This document shows, one piece after another, positions 43,234-52,417 of a stretch of DNA of 64,000 bases; the stretch's first letter is position 1, and the number at the start of each line of letters is the position of its first letter. This DNA comes from Halanaerobium hydrogeniformans (GTDB taxonomy: Bacteria; Bacillota; Halanaerobiia; Halanaerobiales; Halanaerobiaceae). The DNA lies in contig NC_014654.1 in the NCBI RefSeq assembly GCF_000166415.1, forward strand, positions 868,001 through 932,000, in the 5' to 3' direction. The translations under genes and the position numbers were made by a program. The notes beneath the pieces were generated by a model. That model worked only from the letters and a program-made list of their open reading frames with translations, made no database searches and had not been told where the DNA came from.

Positions 43234-44007
43234 ATGAAAAAAGAAATTTTTATTTATGATGGCAGCTACCAGGGTTTATTAACAGCTTTATACACTGCTT
43301 TTAAAAGGAAAATAATGCCTGTCAAAATTGTTAAAGCAGCTGATTTTAGAGAAGATCTCTTTTATAAGAAGACAATTATTAAAAGCTCTGAAGAAAAAGC
43401 TGCTCTATTAATGGAAAATATAAAAGAACATATTTCTTCAGCAAGTTTAAAAAATGTATTTGCTGCTTATCTCTCTGAAATAGAGTCCATTGAAGATTAT
43501 ATTTTTCGTTACCTTTTTTTGGGTTTTAAAAAAGGGGAAAAAATCGATGAATTTTTAAGCACTACTGCGGTAATCAAGGTACAGGAAGCAGCCAAAAAAG
43601 TTAGGAGAGAAAGTCATAGGTTTAAAGGACTAATTCGTTTTCGGGAAGCTCAGGGAAATAAATATTATGGGGCAGTTGAGCCAGACCATGACATCTTGAT
43701 TTTGCTGGCACCCCATTTTAAAGATAGGTTTTCTATTCAGGATTGGCTTATCCATGATAAAAAAAGAGAAAAAGCCGTTATTTATTCTGCAGAAAGCGGG
43801 GAATGGCTTCTAATCGAGCTGGAGGCTGATTTTGAACCACAATATTCAGAACAAGAAGATATGGTCCAGGATTTATGGAAATCATTTTTTTCAGCAGTTA
43901 GTATTAAAAACCGTTATAATCCTAAGCTGCAGAGTCAGTTTATGCCTAAAAAATACTGGGGATATTTAGTTGAAAAACCTGGCAGCAGCAGGGATAGCAA
44001 TAAATGA
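43234..44007 (+). CDS. Radical-SAM-linked DNA metabolism protein (DUF4130/TIGR03915-like)
   Basis: 257 residues from ATG 43234, 9 nt after GGAG; ATG 43219 overlaps that box. The start IYDGSYQGLLTALYTAF, the central SHRFKGLIRFREAQ and the HFKDRFSIQDWLIHD segment are the marks of the family that accompanies the upstream radical SAM protein; in other bacteria it can be fused to a uracil-DNA glycosylase domain. Here the glycosylase part is lacking: the protein ends soon after KNRYNPKLQSQFMPKKYW. Probably works with the radical SAM enzyme in DNA repair or base modification. Confidence 0.83.
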   Translation: MKKEIFIYDGSYQGLLTALYTAFKRKIMPVKIVKAADFREDLFYKKTIIKSSEEKAALLMENIKEHISSASLKNVFAAYLSEIESIEDYIFRYLFLGFKKGEKIDEFLSTTAVIKVQEAAKKVRRESHRFKGLIRFREAQGNKYYGAVEPDHDILILLAPHFKDRFSIQDWLIHDKKREKAVIYSAESGEWLLIELEADFEPQYSEQEDMVQDLWKSFFSAVSIKNRYNPKLQSQFMPKKYWGYLVEKPGSSRDSNK

Positions 44008-44043
44008 ATATTATAAAATATTATAAATTAGGATGATTTTAAA

Positions 44044-45192
44044 ATGAAAAAGAAGATAATGGCTGTCTTTGGCACCAGGCCGGAGGCTATTAAGATGGCC
44101 CCATTATTAAAAAAGTTAGAGAATGAAAAAAATTATGAGCTAACAATCACTGTAACAGCTCAGCACAGAGAAATGCTTGATCAGGTTCTAAATCTTTTCG
44201 CCTTAAAAGCAGATTATGATCTGGACATCATGCAGCCAAAACAGACTTTAAATGAACTTACAGCAAGAATAATCAATAAATTGGCTGATGTTTTGAAAAA
44301 AGAAAAACCCGATCTATTACTGGTTCATGGAGATACCTCAACAACTTTTGTCAGTGCTTTAGCTGCTTTTTATCAGCAGATCAGTGTAGCTCATGTTGAG
44401 GCTGGACTCAGAACACATGTCAAGTATTCACCTTTTCCAGAAGAAATGAACCGTCAACTAACAGGAGTCTTAGCCGATCTTCATTTTGCACCAACCAAAA
44501 AGGCAGCAGAAAATTTACTTAGTGAGAATATCGAAAAAGATAAGATTTACATAACAGGAAATACGGTTATTGATGCTCTTTTTTCTGTGGTCGATAAAAA
44601 TTATAGCTTTCAGAATCCAGTATTAAAAGAAATTGACTTTGAGAAAAAGGATGTGCTGCTCCTTACTGCCCACCGCCGTGAGAATTTAGGGGAACCGATG
44701 GAAAATATTTTTAGGGCTGTCAGAGATCTAACAGCAGAGCTCCCTGATTTAGAGGTGGTATTTCCTGTTCATCTCAATCCTTTAATCAGAGAATTGAGCA
44801 AAAAAATGCTGGGCGATAATTCTCAGATTCATCTGATAGAGCCACTTGATTATCTGCCTTTTGTAAATTTAATGGCCCGTTCTAAAATAATTTTAACAGA
44901 TTCTGGAGGTATTCAGGAAGAAGCTCCCTCTTTGGCTAAACCTGTTTTGGTTTTAAGAGATACTACCGAAAGGCCAGAAGCACTTGAGGCTGGAACTGTA
45001 ATCAAGGTAGGTACTGAATATCAGGCTATTTATCAGCAGAGCCTTAAATTATTAAAAGATGAGGCTGAATATAAAAGAAGGGCTGCTGCAGTTAATCCTT
45101 ATGGGGATGGAAAAGCTTCTGAAAGGATCATTAAAGCCTTAGATTATTATTTTGCTTTCAGCCAAGAAAGAGCAGCTGATTTTAAGGGTTAA
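44044..45192 (+). CDS. wecB: UDP-N-acetylglucosamine 2-epimerase (non-hydrolysing)
   Basis: 382 residues that interconvert UDP-GlcNAc and UDP-ManNAc for cell-wall polymers. Standard family motifs: FGTRPEAIKMAPL at the N-terminus, VHGDTSTTF, HVEAGLRT, the TAHRRENLG block and DSGGIQEEAPSL near the C-terminal side. Length is typical. It follows the DNA-module genes by 36 bp and may be transcribed with them; no other cell-wall genes are adjacent. Confidence 0.93.
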   Translation: MKKKIMAVFGTRPEAIKMAPLLKKLENEKNYELTITVTAQHREMLDQVLNLFALKADYDLDIMQPKQTLNELTARIINKLADVLKKEKPDLLLVHGDTSTTFVSALAAFYQQISVAHVEAGLRTHVKYSPFPEEMNRQLTGVLADLHFAPTKKAAENLLSENIEKDKIYITGNTVIDALFSVVDKNYSFQNPVLKEIDFEKKDVLLLTAHRRENLGEPMENIFRAVRDLTAELPDLEVVFPVHLNPLIRELSKKMLGDNSQIHLIEPLDYLPFVNLMARSKIILTDSGGIQEEAPSLAKPVLVLRDTTERPEALEAGTVIKVGTEYQAIYQQSLKLLKDEAEYKRRAAAVNPYGDGKASERIIKALDYYFAFSQERAADFKG

Positions 45193-45343
45193 TTCTTTTC
45201 TTATCTCTTTGCTATCCAAACGAACTAAAAAAAATGGATTTAATAGGAAGGATTTAGAGAAGGCTTATGGAATAAATTATATTAGCAAGAATAATTATTA
45301 AGAAAATTTATTAATTAGAAGTTGAGAAGAGGAGGTAATAAGA

Positions 45344-47017
45344 TTGGATTTTAATATTGTAATTGCTGGAGAAGCAGGACAGGGTTTAAAAACCGTAGAA
45401 TCACTTTTAACAAAAACTTTTTCCAGGCACGGATATTACTTATTCAGCACCAAAGATTATATGTCAAGAATCAGAGGTGGCCATAACTTTATGCAGGTCA
45501 GAATAAGTGATGAAAAGGTTGAAGGTCCAGCAGAAGGAATAGATTTGCTGGTCGCATTAAATGAAGAAAGCGTTGAGGTTCATCGGGATGAGATGAGTGA
45601 GCGAGGAGTCATTTTAACTTCACTTGAATCCGATTCTGATCAGGTTGTGACTATTGATGCAAAAGCAATCGCAAAAGATGTAAACCCCAGAGCAGCAAAC
45701 ACGGTGTTTGTAGGTGCTGCTTTTAAAATTATGGGACTTCCTACAAAAGAGGCAAAAACTGCTTTAAAAGAACATTTTGCCAAAAAAGAATCTGTAATCG
45801 AAGATAATCTCACCTTATTAGATCAGGGCTATGAAACAGTAAACGAGGTTTTTGAGCTTGAAGATTTAGGTGCTAAAGAAGGTAGAATGATTATTGATGG
45901 TAATAGTGCAGTTGGTCTTGGAGCAGCTTTAGCCGGGCTGAGCTTTTATGCGGCTTATCCGATGTCACCATCTACAGGTATTTTAACTTATCTGGCTGGA
46001 AAACAGGAAGAGCTGGGGATAGTTGTAGAACAGGCAGAAGACGAAATTGCCGCGATCAATATGGCCCTGGGTGGCACATACAGTGGTATGCGTTCAATGA
46101 CTGGTACCTCAGGTGGAGGTTTAGCACTGATGGCTGAAGGGGTTGGACTGGCCGGTATTACAGAAACACCAATTGTAATTGCAGATGTACAGAGACCAGG
46201 GCCAGCAACAGGCCTACCGACAAGAACAGGACAGGGCGACCTATTATTTGCAATAAATATTGCCCAGGACGAGTTTCCTTTAATGGTTATTGCTCCTAAG
46301 GATCAGGAAGACGCAGTTTACCAGACCTTTAGAGCCTTTAACCTGGCTGATAAATATCAGATTCCAGTAATTATTTTATCTGATCAATTTATCGGTGATT
46401 CTTCTAAAACTATCAGTGAAATAGATACTAGTGGATTAGAGATCAATAGATATCTTATGGATGAAACAGAAGTTGAAGGAGAATATAAGCGCTATAAATA
46501 TACTGAAGATGGTATCTCACCACGAGCTTATCCAGGTCAGTTAAAAGATCAGATTGTTTTACTAGACAGTGATGAGCATGACGAATTTGCTCATATAGTT
46601 GAAGATGGTGAAACAAGAAATAAGATGGTTGAAAAACGGGCCAGAAAAATGGAAAAACTAAAAGAAGAAGATCTCTTAGATGCAGAATATTTTGGTCCTG
46701 AAGATCCTGAATATATAATAGTTAATTGGGGTTCTACAGCTGGTCCAACTAAAGAAGCAAGAAAATTACTTGCTGATGAATTTAAGGTAGGGCAGCTTTG
46801 CTTTAATGATGTCTGGCCATTACCGGAGAAAATGATAAAAGAAAAAGCAGCTGAAGCTGAATTAGTGATTGTAGAGAATAATAGTACAGCTCAATTTGCA
46901 AAACTGCTGAGATCTGAGACCGGTATTAAGGCTGATTATAATATTTTAAAATATGATGGTAGACCATTTTCCGGCAGCGAATTAGCGAGAAGATTTAAAG
47001 AAGAGGTGAGCAAATAA
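45344..47017 (+). CDS. korA: 2-oxoacid:acceptor oxidoreductase, fused gamma-alpha subunit
   Basis: 557 residues with TTG start (GAGGAGG 7 nt upstream). The first about 180 residues are the gamma domain (VIAGEAGQGLKTVESLL, RIRGGHNFMQVR), the rest the alpha domain with GNSAVGLGAALAGLSFYAAYPMSPST and SGGGLALMAEG (motif parts). With the beta subunit it oxidises a 2-oxoacid (2-oxoglutarate, branched-chain or pyruvate) to the acyl-CoA with ferredoxin reduction. The fused gamma-alpha arrangement is that of KorA/VorA-type enzymes. Substrate cannot be told from sequence. Confidence 0.9.
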   Translation: MDFNIVIAGEAGQGLKTVESLLTKTFSRHGYYLFSTKDYMSRIRGGHNFMQVRISDEKVEGPAEGIDLLVALNEESVEVHRDEMSERGVILTSLESDSDQVVTIDAKAIAKDVNPRAANTVFVGAAFKIMGLPTKEAKTALKEHFAKKESVIEDNLTLLDQGYETVNEVFELEDLGAKEGRMIIDGNSAVGLGAALAGLSFYAAYPMSPSTGILTYLAGKQEELGIVVEQAEDEIAAINMALGGTYSGMRSMTGTSGGGLALMAEGVGLAGITETPIVIADVQRPGPATGLPTRTGQGDLLFAINIAQDEFPLMVIAPKDQEDAVYQTFRAFNLADKYQIPVIILSDQFIGDSSKTISEIDTSGLEINRYLMDETEVEGEYKRYKYTEDGISPRAYPGQLKDQIVLLDSDEHDEFAHIVEDGETRNKMVEKRARKMEKLKEEDLLDAEYFGPEDPEYIIVNWGSTAGPTKEARKLLADEFKVGQLCFNDVWPLPEKMIKEKAAEAELVIVENNSTAQFAKLLRSETGIKADYNILKYDGRPFSGSELARRFKEEVSK

Positions 47018-47868
47018 TGACTGATATAAATACTTATGAAGCAGATAGAGAAACTGCCTGGTGTCCAGGCTGTGGTAACTTTCCTCTCAGAACCGCTCTA
47101 GCAGAATCTCTGGCTGAAATGGATTTAAAGCCAGAAGAGATTACTATGTATACTGGAATCGGCCAGGCTGCAAAAATGCCTCATTATATAAAAGTTAATG
47201 GTTTTAACGGTCTTCATGGGCGTTCATTACCACCTGCAGTGGCTATGAAGGTTGCAAATCCAGAAATGACTGTAATAGTAGAATCTGGTGATGGCTGTAG
47301 TTATGGTGAAGGTGGTAATCATATACTCCATAATATCAGACGAAATCTTGATATTATTCACCTTGTTCATGATAATCAGATTTATGGACTTACCAAAGGC
47401 CAGGCCTCTCCAACCAGTGGGCCAGAAATTAAAACCGGAGTTCAGACCCATGGAGTTAATGCAGAACCTTTTAATCCAGTTCGCTTTGCAGTTGGTATGA
47501 AAGCCAGCTTTGTGGCCCGGAGTACAGTAGGGGATAGGGAGCACCTTAAAGAAATGATTAAAGCAGCTAAAGCTCATAAAGGCTATGCTTTAATAGATAT
47601 TTTTCAACCCTGTGTATCTTTTAACAAGATTAATACCTATCAGTGGTACAATAAGCGGGTCTATAAATTAGAAGACCATGATCCCGGTGATTATGAGGCA
47701 GCTGTTAAGTTGGCAGATGAGTTTGGAGATAAGATTCCTATCGGGATCATCTATCAGGAAGAAAAACCAAGCTTTAGGGATAGAATTCCTTATCTTAAAG
47801 ATAAAGCACTGGTTGATAGAAGACCCAAGGTTGAAGAATTGAAGTTTTTAATTGACGAGTTTAAATAA
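47017..47868 (+). CDS. korB: 2-oxoacid:acceptor oxidoreductase, beta subunit (TPP-binding)
   Basis: 283 residues. The WCPGCGNFPLRTAL N-terminal block and the ESGDGCSYGEGGNH TPP/Mg motif (GDG...) are characteristic; QIYGLTKGQASPTS contacts the cofactor. The N-terminal CxxC and another Cys in DIFQPCVSF can hold the single 4Fe-4S cluster of this family. The ATG overlaps the last base of korA, so both are made in equal amounts. No ferredoxin-type delta subunit is adjacent. Confidence 0.92.
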   Translation: MTDINTYEADRETAWCPGCGNFPLRTALAESLAEMDLKPEEITMYTGIGQAAKMPHYIKVNGFNGLHGRSLPPAVAMKVANPEMTVIVESGDGCSYGEGGNHILHNIRRNLDIIHLVHDNQIYGLTKGQASPTSGPEIKTGVQTHGVNAEPFNPVRFAVGMKASFVARSTVGDREHLKEMIKAAKAHKGYALIDIFQPCVSFNKINTYQWYNKRVYKLEDHDPGDYEAAVKLADEFGDKIPIGIIYQEEKPSFRDRIPYLKDKALVDRRPKVEELKFLIDEFK

Positions 47869-47928
47869 ATTCAAGCTGATAATATTTACTATTTGACTTG
47901 ATTGCTCAAAATCAAAGGAGGCCAAAAA

Positions 47929-48417
47929 ATGGATATTTATGAATTTGCGATTAATTTTGAACAGGAAAATCGAGCTTTTTACGAGGAATTTGCTGAAAAG
48001 TGCAGCCATACTTCACTAAAAAGTGTATTTTTAAATCTTGCTGATGAAGAACGCAAACATGAAAATATAATCAGACAAATGCGTGATAACAAAGAACTTG
48101 ATTCAGTAGAATCAGATATTTTACCAAAAGCTAAAGAGGCATTTGAAGCGATTTCTAAAGATCTGCCTGAAAACGAAATTTTCGACACTGAACAGGTAGA
48201 TGTGTATCGGAAAGCAATTGCTGTTGAAGAAAAAAGTATCGAGTTTTATACTGAGCAGGCAGAAAAAGCAACAGATCCTGAAACAAAAGCAGCTTTTGAA
48301 CGTCTGGCAGAAGAAGAAAAGAAACACGAAAAGATCATGAGAAATATAACTGAAATGGTTAATCGTCCAAATACCTGGTTAGAAGATGCAGAATGGTATC
48401 ATCTGGATGAATATTAA
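47929..48417 (+). CDS. Ferritin-like diiron protein (rubrerythrin domain without rubredoxin)
   Basis: 162 residues from ATG 47929, 7 nt after AAAGGAGG; the longer frame from 47902 is not supported. Two repeated helix pairs carry the diiron ligands: FEQENRAFYEEFAEK and DEERKHENI, then AVEEKSIEFYTEQAEK and AEEEKKHEKI (ExxxH-type pairs). The rubredoxin domain and its four cysteines are absent, so it is rubrerythrin-like or erythrin-like. Such proteins scavenge peroxide or hold iron in anaerobes. Located 60 bp after korB and before hcp. Confidence 0.85.
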   Translation: MDIYEFAINFEQENRAFYEEFAEKCSHTSLKSVFLNLADEERKHENIIRQMRDNKELDSVESDILPKAKEAFEAISKDLPENEIFDTEQVDVYRKAIAVEEKSIEFYTEQAEKATDPETKAAFERLAEEEKKHEKIMRNITEMVNRPNTWLEDAEWYHLDEY

Positions 48418-48458
48418 TAATCTCAGTTTAAATATGTTATAATAATATATAAACAAGC

Positions 48459-48513
48459 AAAACACCTGTATCTGGTTAAAAATTTATCAATTTTCTGGAT
48501 ATAGGTGTTTTTT
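48459..48513 (+). terminator. Rho-independent terminator before hcp
   Basis: AACACCTGTATCTGG (48460-48474) pairs with CTGGATATAGGTGTT (48495-48509), with mismatches and a loop of about 20 nt, then TTTTTGTG. It ends the korAB/ferritin unit. Confidence 0.6.
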
Positions 48514-48554
48514 GTGATATATATCATAGAAGAAGTAATTTAAAAGGATATAAT
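48512..48554 (+). promoter_or_regulatory. Crp/Fnr-family operator and -10 box of hcp
   Basis: TTGTGA-TATATA-TCATAG (48512-48529) is a Crp-type inverted repeat. A TATAAT -10 box lies at 48549-48554 without a good -35. The start would be near 48561, so the operator centre is at about -40.5, the classical class II activator position. Confidence 0.5.
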
Positions 48555-48657
48555 TATACTTGAGTTAAATGCTTATATTTATTTTTAATTATCATGCTGT
48601 TGTTTAAAAAAGAAATAATATCAGCAGTTTTATTTATTAAAAAGAGGAGGAATAATT

Positions 48658-50328
48658 ATGTCCATGTTTTGTTATCAGTGTCAGGAGACAGCTAAAAACG
48701 AGGGCTGTACAGTTCGAGGTGTCTGTGGAAAAGATGCAGATGTAGCTAATCTTCAGGATCTATTGATATTTGTTTTAAAAGGTGTTTCAGTTTATGCAGA
48801 AAAGGCAAAAGAAGAAGGGATAGATCTTTCAGCAAAAACAGCACCATTTATCATGGAGGGTTTATTTGCAACGATTACCAATGCTAACTTTGATGCCAAG
48901 CGCTTTGAAGATTTAATTGTTGAGGCTTTTTCCTTAAGAGATGAAGTAAAAGCAGAGTTTGAAAAGGCTTATCAAAAAAATCATGGTGAAGAATTTGATG
49001 GTGAACTACCTGAACATGCTGTCTGGACAGCAGAAGAAGTTGATGAATATTACACTAAAGGTGAAGGTGTAGGAGTTCTAGAAACAGATGATGTTGATCT
49101 AAGATCTTTAAGAGAGCTTGCTACCTATGGTCTAAAAGGTATTGCAGCTTATGGAGATCATGCCAGAGTATTAGGAAAACATAAGGAAGAAATTGATAGA
49201 TTCACTCAAAAAGTACTTGCTGCAACTACAGATGATAGCTTAAGTGTTGATGAACTGGTAGGTCTGGTTATGGAAACAGGTGAAAAGGCCGTAGAAACAA
49301 TGGCTCTACTTGATGAGGCTAATACTTCTACCTATGGTCACCCTGAGCCTACAGAGGTTAATATCGGTGTAAATGATAATCCTGGTATTTTAATCAGTGG
49401 TCATGATCTAAAAGATATGGAAGAATTATTAGAGCAGACAGAAGGTACTGGAGTAGATGTTTATACTCACAGTGAAATGCTGCCGGCTAATTCCTATCCA
49501 GCTTTCAAAAAATATGATCACTTTGTAGGTAACTATGGTAATTCATGGTGGAAACAGGATAAAGAATTCGAGCAGTTTAATGGTCCGATTTTGATGACTA
49601 CTAACTGTATAACACCGGTTAAAGATTCTTACAAAGACAGAATCTTTACTACAGGTATGGCGGGTTATCCGGGTGTAACTCATATTCCTGATCGTGAAGA
49701 AGGTGGAAGTAAGGACTTTTCTGAAATAATCGAATTAGCTAAAACATGTGATTCTCCAGTTCAGCTTGAAGAAGGTACAATTCCAGGTGGTTATGCTCGT
49801 AATACGGTAATGAGTGTTGCCGATAAAGTTATCGAAGCTGTAGAAAATGGAGATATCAGCCGTTTTGTTGTGATGGGTGGTTGTGATGGCCGCTTTAAAT
49901 CCAGAGATTATTTTACAGATGTAGCTAAAGAACTACCAGAGGATGCTGTAATCTTAACTGCTGGTTGTGCAAAATACCGCTATAACAAATTAGATTTAGG
50001 AGATATTGGTGGAATTCCTAGAGTTCTAGATGCAGGTCAGTGTAATGACTCTTATTCCTTAGCTTATATTGCCTTACAGCTTAAAGAAGCTTTAGACCTT
50101 GATGATATAAATGAACTACCTATTTCTTATGATATCGCCTGGTATGAGCAAAAAGCTGTAGCAGTATTACTTGCTCTGCTTTCACTGGGGGTTAAAGGAA
50201 TCCGCTTAGGACCCACCTTACCAGCCTTTGTTTCAGAAAATGTATTAAATGTACTGGTTGATAAATTTGATATCAAGCCAACTACTGATGCAGAATCTGA
50301 TGTTGCTGCTATTATGGCAGGAGAGTAA
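48658..50328 (+). CDS. hcp: Hydroxylamine reductase / hybrid cluster protein
   Basis: 556 residues. The N-terminal cysteines Cys5, Cys8, Cys17 and Cys23 (CxxC-x8-C-x5-C) bind the cubane cluster; the hybrid Fe-S-O cluster region is in the C-terminal half ([35 protein letters not shown]). Family proteins reduce hydroxylamine in vitro and protect against nitric oxide and nitrosative stress. Good GAGGAGG ribosome site. Single gene with a Crp-type operator in front and a bidirectional terminator behind. The regulator encoded at 63.2 kb is a candidate activator. Confidence 0.95.
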   Translation: MSMFCYQCQETAKNEGCTVRGVCGKDADVANLQDLLIFVLKGVSVYAEKAKEEGIDLSAKTAPFIMEGLFATITNANFDAKRFEDLIVEAFSLRDEVKAEFEKAYQKNHGEEFDGELPEHAVWTAEEVDEYYTKGEGVGVLETDDVDLRSLRELATYGLKGIAAYGDHARVLGKHKEEIDRFTQKVLAATTDDSLSVDELVGLVMETGEKAVETMALLDEANTSTYGHPEPTEVNIGVNDNPGILISGHDLKDMEELLEQTEGTGVDVYTHSEMLPANSYPAFKKYDHFVGNYGNSWWKQDKEFEQFNGPILMTTNCITPVKDSYKDRIFTTGMAGYPGVTHIPDREEGGSKDFSEIIELAKTCDSPVQLEEGTIPGGYARNTVMSVADKVIEAVENGDISRFVVMGGCDGRFKSRDYFTDVAKELPEDAVILTAGCAKYRYNKLDLGDIGGIPRVLDAGQCNDSYSLAYIALQLKEALDLDDINELPISYDIAWYEQKAVAVLLALLSLGVKGIRLGPTLPAFVSENVLNVLVDKFDIKPTTDAESDVAAIMAGE

Positions 50329-50378
50329 TTTAAAAATAGATATTTAAAACAGCTAATTGTATACCCTTAGATAAGTAG

Positions 50379-50405
50379 AGACCTGCCGTGATGGCAGGTC
50401 TTTCA
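50379..50405. terminator. Bidirectional terminator between hcp and the subtilase gene
   Basis: AGACCTGCC (50379-50387) pairs with GGCAGGTCT (50393-50401) over GTGAT; T-rich on the right. Placed between convergent genes. Confidence 0.78.
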
Positions 50406-50420
50406 CAATGTCTAGGTTTT

Positions 50421-52193
50421 TTAGATTTCTTCTTTGTTTTCTAAGGCTAAAAGGGCAGGTTCTTTTAATTTTTGTTTATTTTTATTTAAAAATTGCTGAT
50501 AATCATTATCTTCTTTACCCAGTTCTTTATAGGCCTGTAATAAATAATATTTGAGCCAGTTGTCATCACTAGCCTGAAATATTTGCCGGAGAAGTTGAGA
50601 AAAGTCTGCAGCTTTAAACCCAAAATCTCTTAGAATTTCCAGAATAAAATAGAGGCTATGATTATTATTAATTATTGCAGAGCTCTTTTTTAAAATATTT
50701 TTTAAAGGGATCAAGAGCAGCTCATCCTGGTATGAGCCTATTATCTGAGCTGTAAGTTCCTGCTTTTTATAATCTTTATTAAGCAGATAATAGATAAGCT
50801 CAGCTGTGAGAACTGCTCTATCAGTATAATTTCTTTCTGTTTTATTTAATTCTTCTCCTATAAAATAGGCTTTCAATTTATTTTTCTTTAAGCTTTTTAT
50901 GATTTCTTCAAGTGGAACTTTATTTAATCTGGCCAGGATCTTGAGCTTGATTTTATCTTTTTTTGGATTAATACCTCTACTTAGCTTTTTAAAAATTATT
51001 TCTTCTGAGTGTTTAGCAGAACTGTTAAGTAATAAAACGATTCGCTTGATTATCTCTTCCTGCTTTTTTTCACCCAGATAATAGCTCAAAAATAAGAGGA
51101 AGTTCAGGTTTTTAGTGTTTTTGAAATAATATAAAGCTAATATATTAACTAACTGTGATAATATGATTAACATAAAAATTGTAAATAATATTATTCTAAA
51201 GCCTAATTCCCTGTAAAGGATTATTAAAAAGGGTTGGGCTAAAATAATAATTACTGCTAAAGCTGTAAAGATAAAAAGAGAAACAAAGGAAAACTTTTTC
51301 CAGAGTATAATTAAGCTGGTTAGAGAAAATATGAATAAAGCAGTATAAGTGATTAGAGTTAAATAAAAATAAAAAGGGCTGCCTTCTCTTAATGCTCTGT
51401 TAGAATTTATAGCACCTGCACCCAGTTTGGAATTTTGATATAATTCATCTTCGATAGGAGAAGCGGTTGTTTTAACGATTTCCAGGGCTTCAAATGGGTT
51501 TAGCTCATTATTATAAGCCAGCATTTTTGAGATTAAAGCTGTAAGTTGAGGAGCTGCAAAAGAGCTTCCCCTGCTGACTATAGTTCTACTTAAGTTAAGT
51601 GAAGGGAGATAAAGATACTGGTTAACTGCTAAAACACCAGGTGCAGAAATATCTATATATTCTCCATAATTAGATGCTGCCATCTTTTTGCTATTTTCAA
51701 GGGCTGCTACTGCAATAGTTTCTTCAAAACCGGCCGGATATATTTTTACCTCACTATTATTATTGCCTGCAGCAGCGATGATAAGCAGGTTAGGGCTGCT
51801 CATTTTTTCTATTATTTCTGCCTGTGAATCTTTTTCAGAAAAACCAAGGCTTATATTGACCAATATATTCTTGTCAGGATTATTTTCAGAATAACTTTTT
51901 ACTTCTTCTAAAGCCTCTAGATATTTATCCTGATCAATCTGTCCAAAAACATTTTCTACGGCTAATGCTTTTATTTGAACCTTCGATCTATTCCGAATTA
52001 TGGCCGCTATTTTACTTCCATGAGAGCTGTCTGCTGTTATTTTTGCCAGGGGAGATTGTAAATAGGCCTGATCTATTTGAGAATCAATTATAAAGATAAT
52101 AGTATCAGCATTTTGTGGAATTTCTTCAGAAATATGAAAAGCAATTAAAAATATTAATAAAGCTATTAAAGCAATAAAGAAATATTTTTTGAT
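50421..52193 (-). CDS. Membrane-anchored subtilisin-like serine protease with helical C-terminal domain
   Basis: 590 residues in the full frame. The N-terminus (I)KKYFFIALIALLIFLIAF is a signal anchor. The S8 catalytic set is complete: Asp37 in IIDSQID, His58 in SSHGSKIA, Asn144 in AAGNNN and Ser211 in RGSSFAAP. After the protease domain come about four membrane helices (residues about 275-370) and an approximately 220-residue charged helical domain with HEAT-like look that would face the cytoplasm. The long frame has no ATG/GTG/TTG near its beginning: a GGGAGG box stands 8 nt before ATC (52193). A TTG at 51861-51863 would give a protein lacking Asp and His, so the ATC start (or CTG 52199) is proposed. 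Confidence 0.78.
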   Translation of the reverse strand: MKKYFFIALIALLIFLIAFHISEEIPQNADTIIFIIDSQIDQAYLQSPLAKITADSSHGSKIAAIIRNRSKVQIKALAVENVFGQIDQDKYLEALEEVKSYSENNPDKNILVNISLGFSEKDSQAEIIEKMSSPNLLIIAAAGNNNSEVKIYPAGFEETIAVAALENSKKMAASNYGEYIDISAPGVLAVNQYLYLPSLNLSRTIVSRGSSFAAPQLTALISKMLAYNNELNPFEALEIVKTTASPIEDELYQNSKLGAGAINSNRALREGSPFYFYLTLITYTALFIFSLTSLIILWKKFSFVSLFIFTALAVIIILAQPFLIILYRELGFRIILFTIFMLIILSQLVNILALYYFKNTKNLNFLLFLSYYLGEKKQEEIIKRIVLLLNSSAKHSEEIIFKKLSRGINPKKDKIKLKILARLNKVPLEEIIKSLKKNKLKAYFIGEELNKTERNYTDRAVLTAELIYYLLNKDYKKQELTAQIIGSYQDELLLIPLKNILKKSSAIINNNHSLYFILEILRDFGFKAADFSQLLRQIFQASDDNWLKYYLLQAYKELGKEDNDYQQFLNKNKQKLKEPALLALENKEEI

Positions 52194-52296
52194 CCTCAGC
52201 CCCTCCCTTCTAAAAAAGTTTTGTTCTATTTAAATAATATTATATCACAGCTGGGGGAATTAAATTAAATTAAAGTTAATATATGTTTGTGAATTC

Positions 52297-52325
52297 TTGC
52301 ACGTTTATTAATGCAGTGATATAAT
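52297..52325 (+). promoter_or_regulatory. Predicted promoter of hydF
   Basis: TTGCAC (52297-52302), 17 bp spacer, TATAAT (52320-52325), about 90 nt before the start codon. Confidence 0.5.
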
Positions 52326-52417
52326 TAAAAGAAATTGTTGAGCTTTCATTGAAGCTAATCCAATAGTTAAGGCCATTAAAATTGAAAGAAAATATTATTA
52401 TATAAAAGGATGATTTT

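Noticed and set aside
52288-52302. Crp-type site before hydF (TGTGA followed by GCACG)
   Set aside because: Only one half-site is good, and the other half matches poorly; it overlaps the -35 box and looks accidental.
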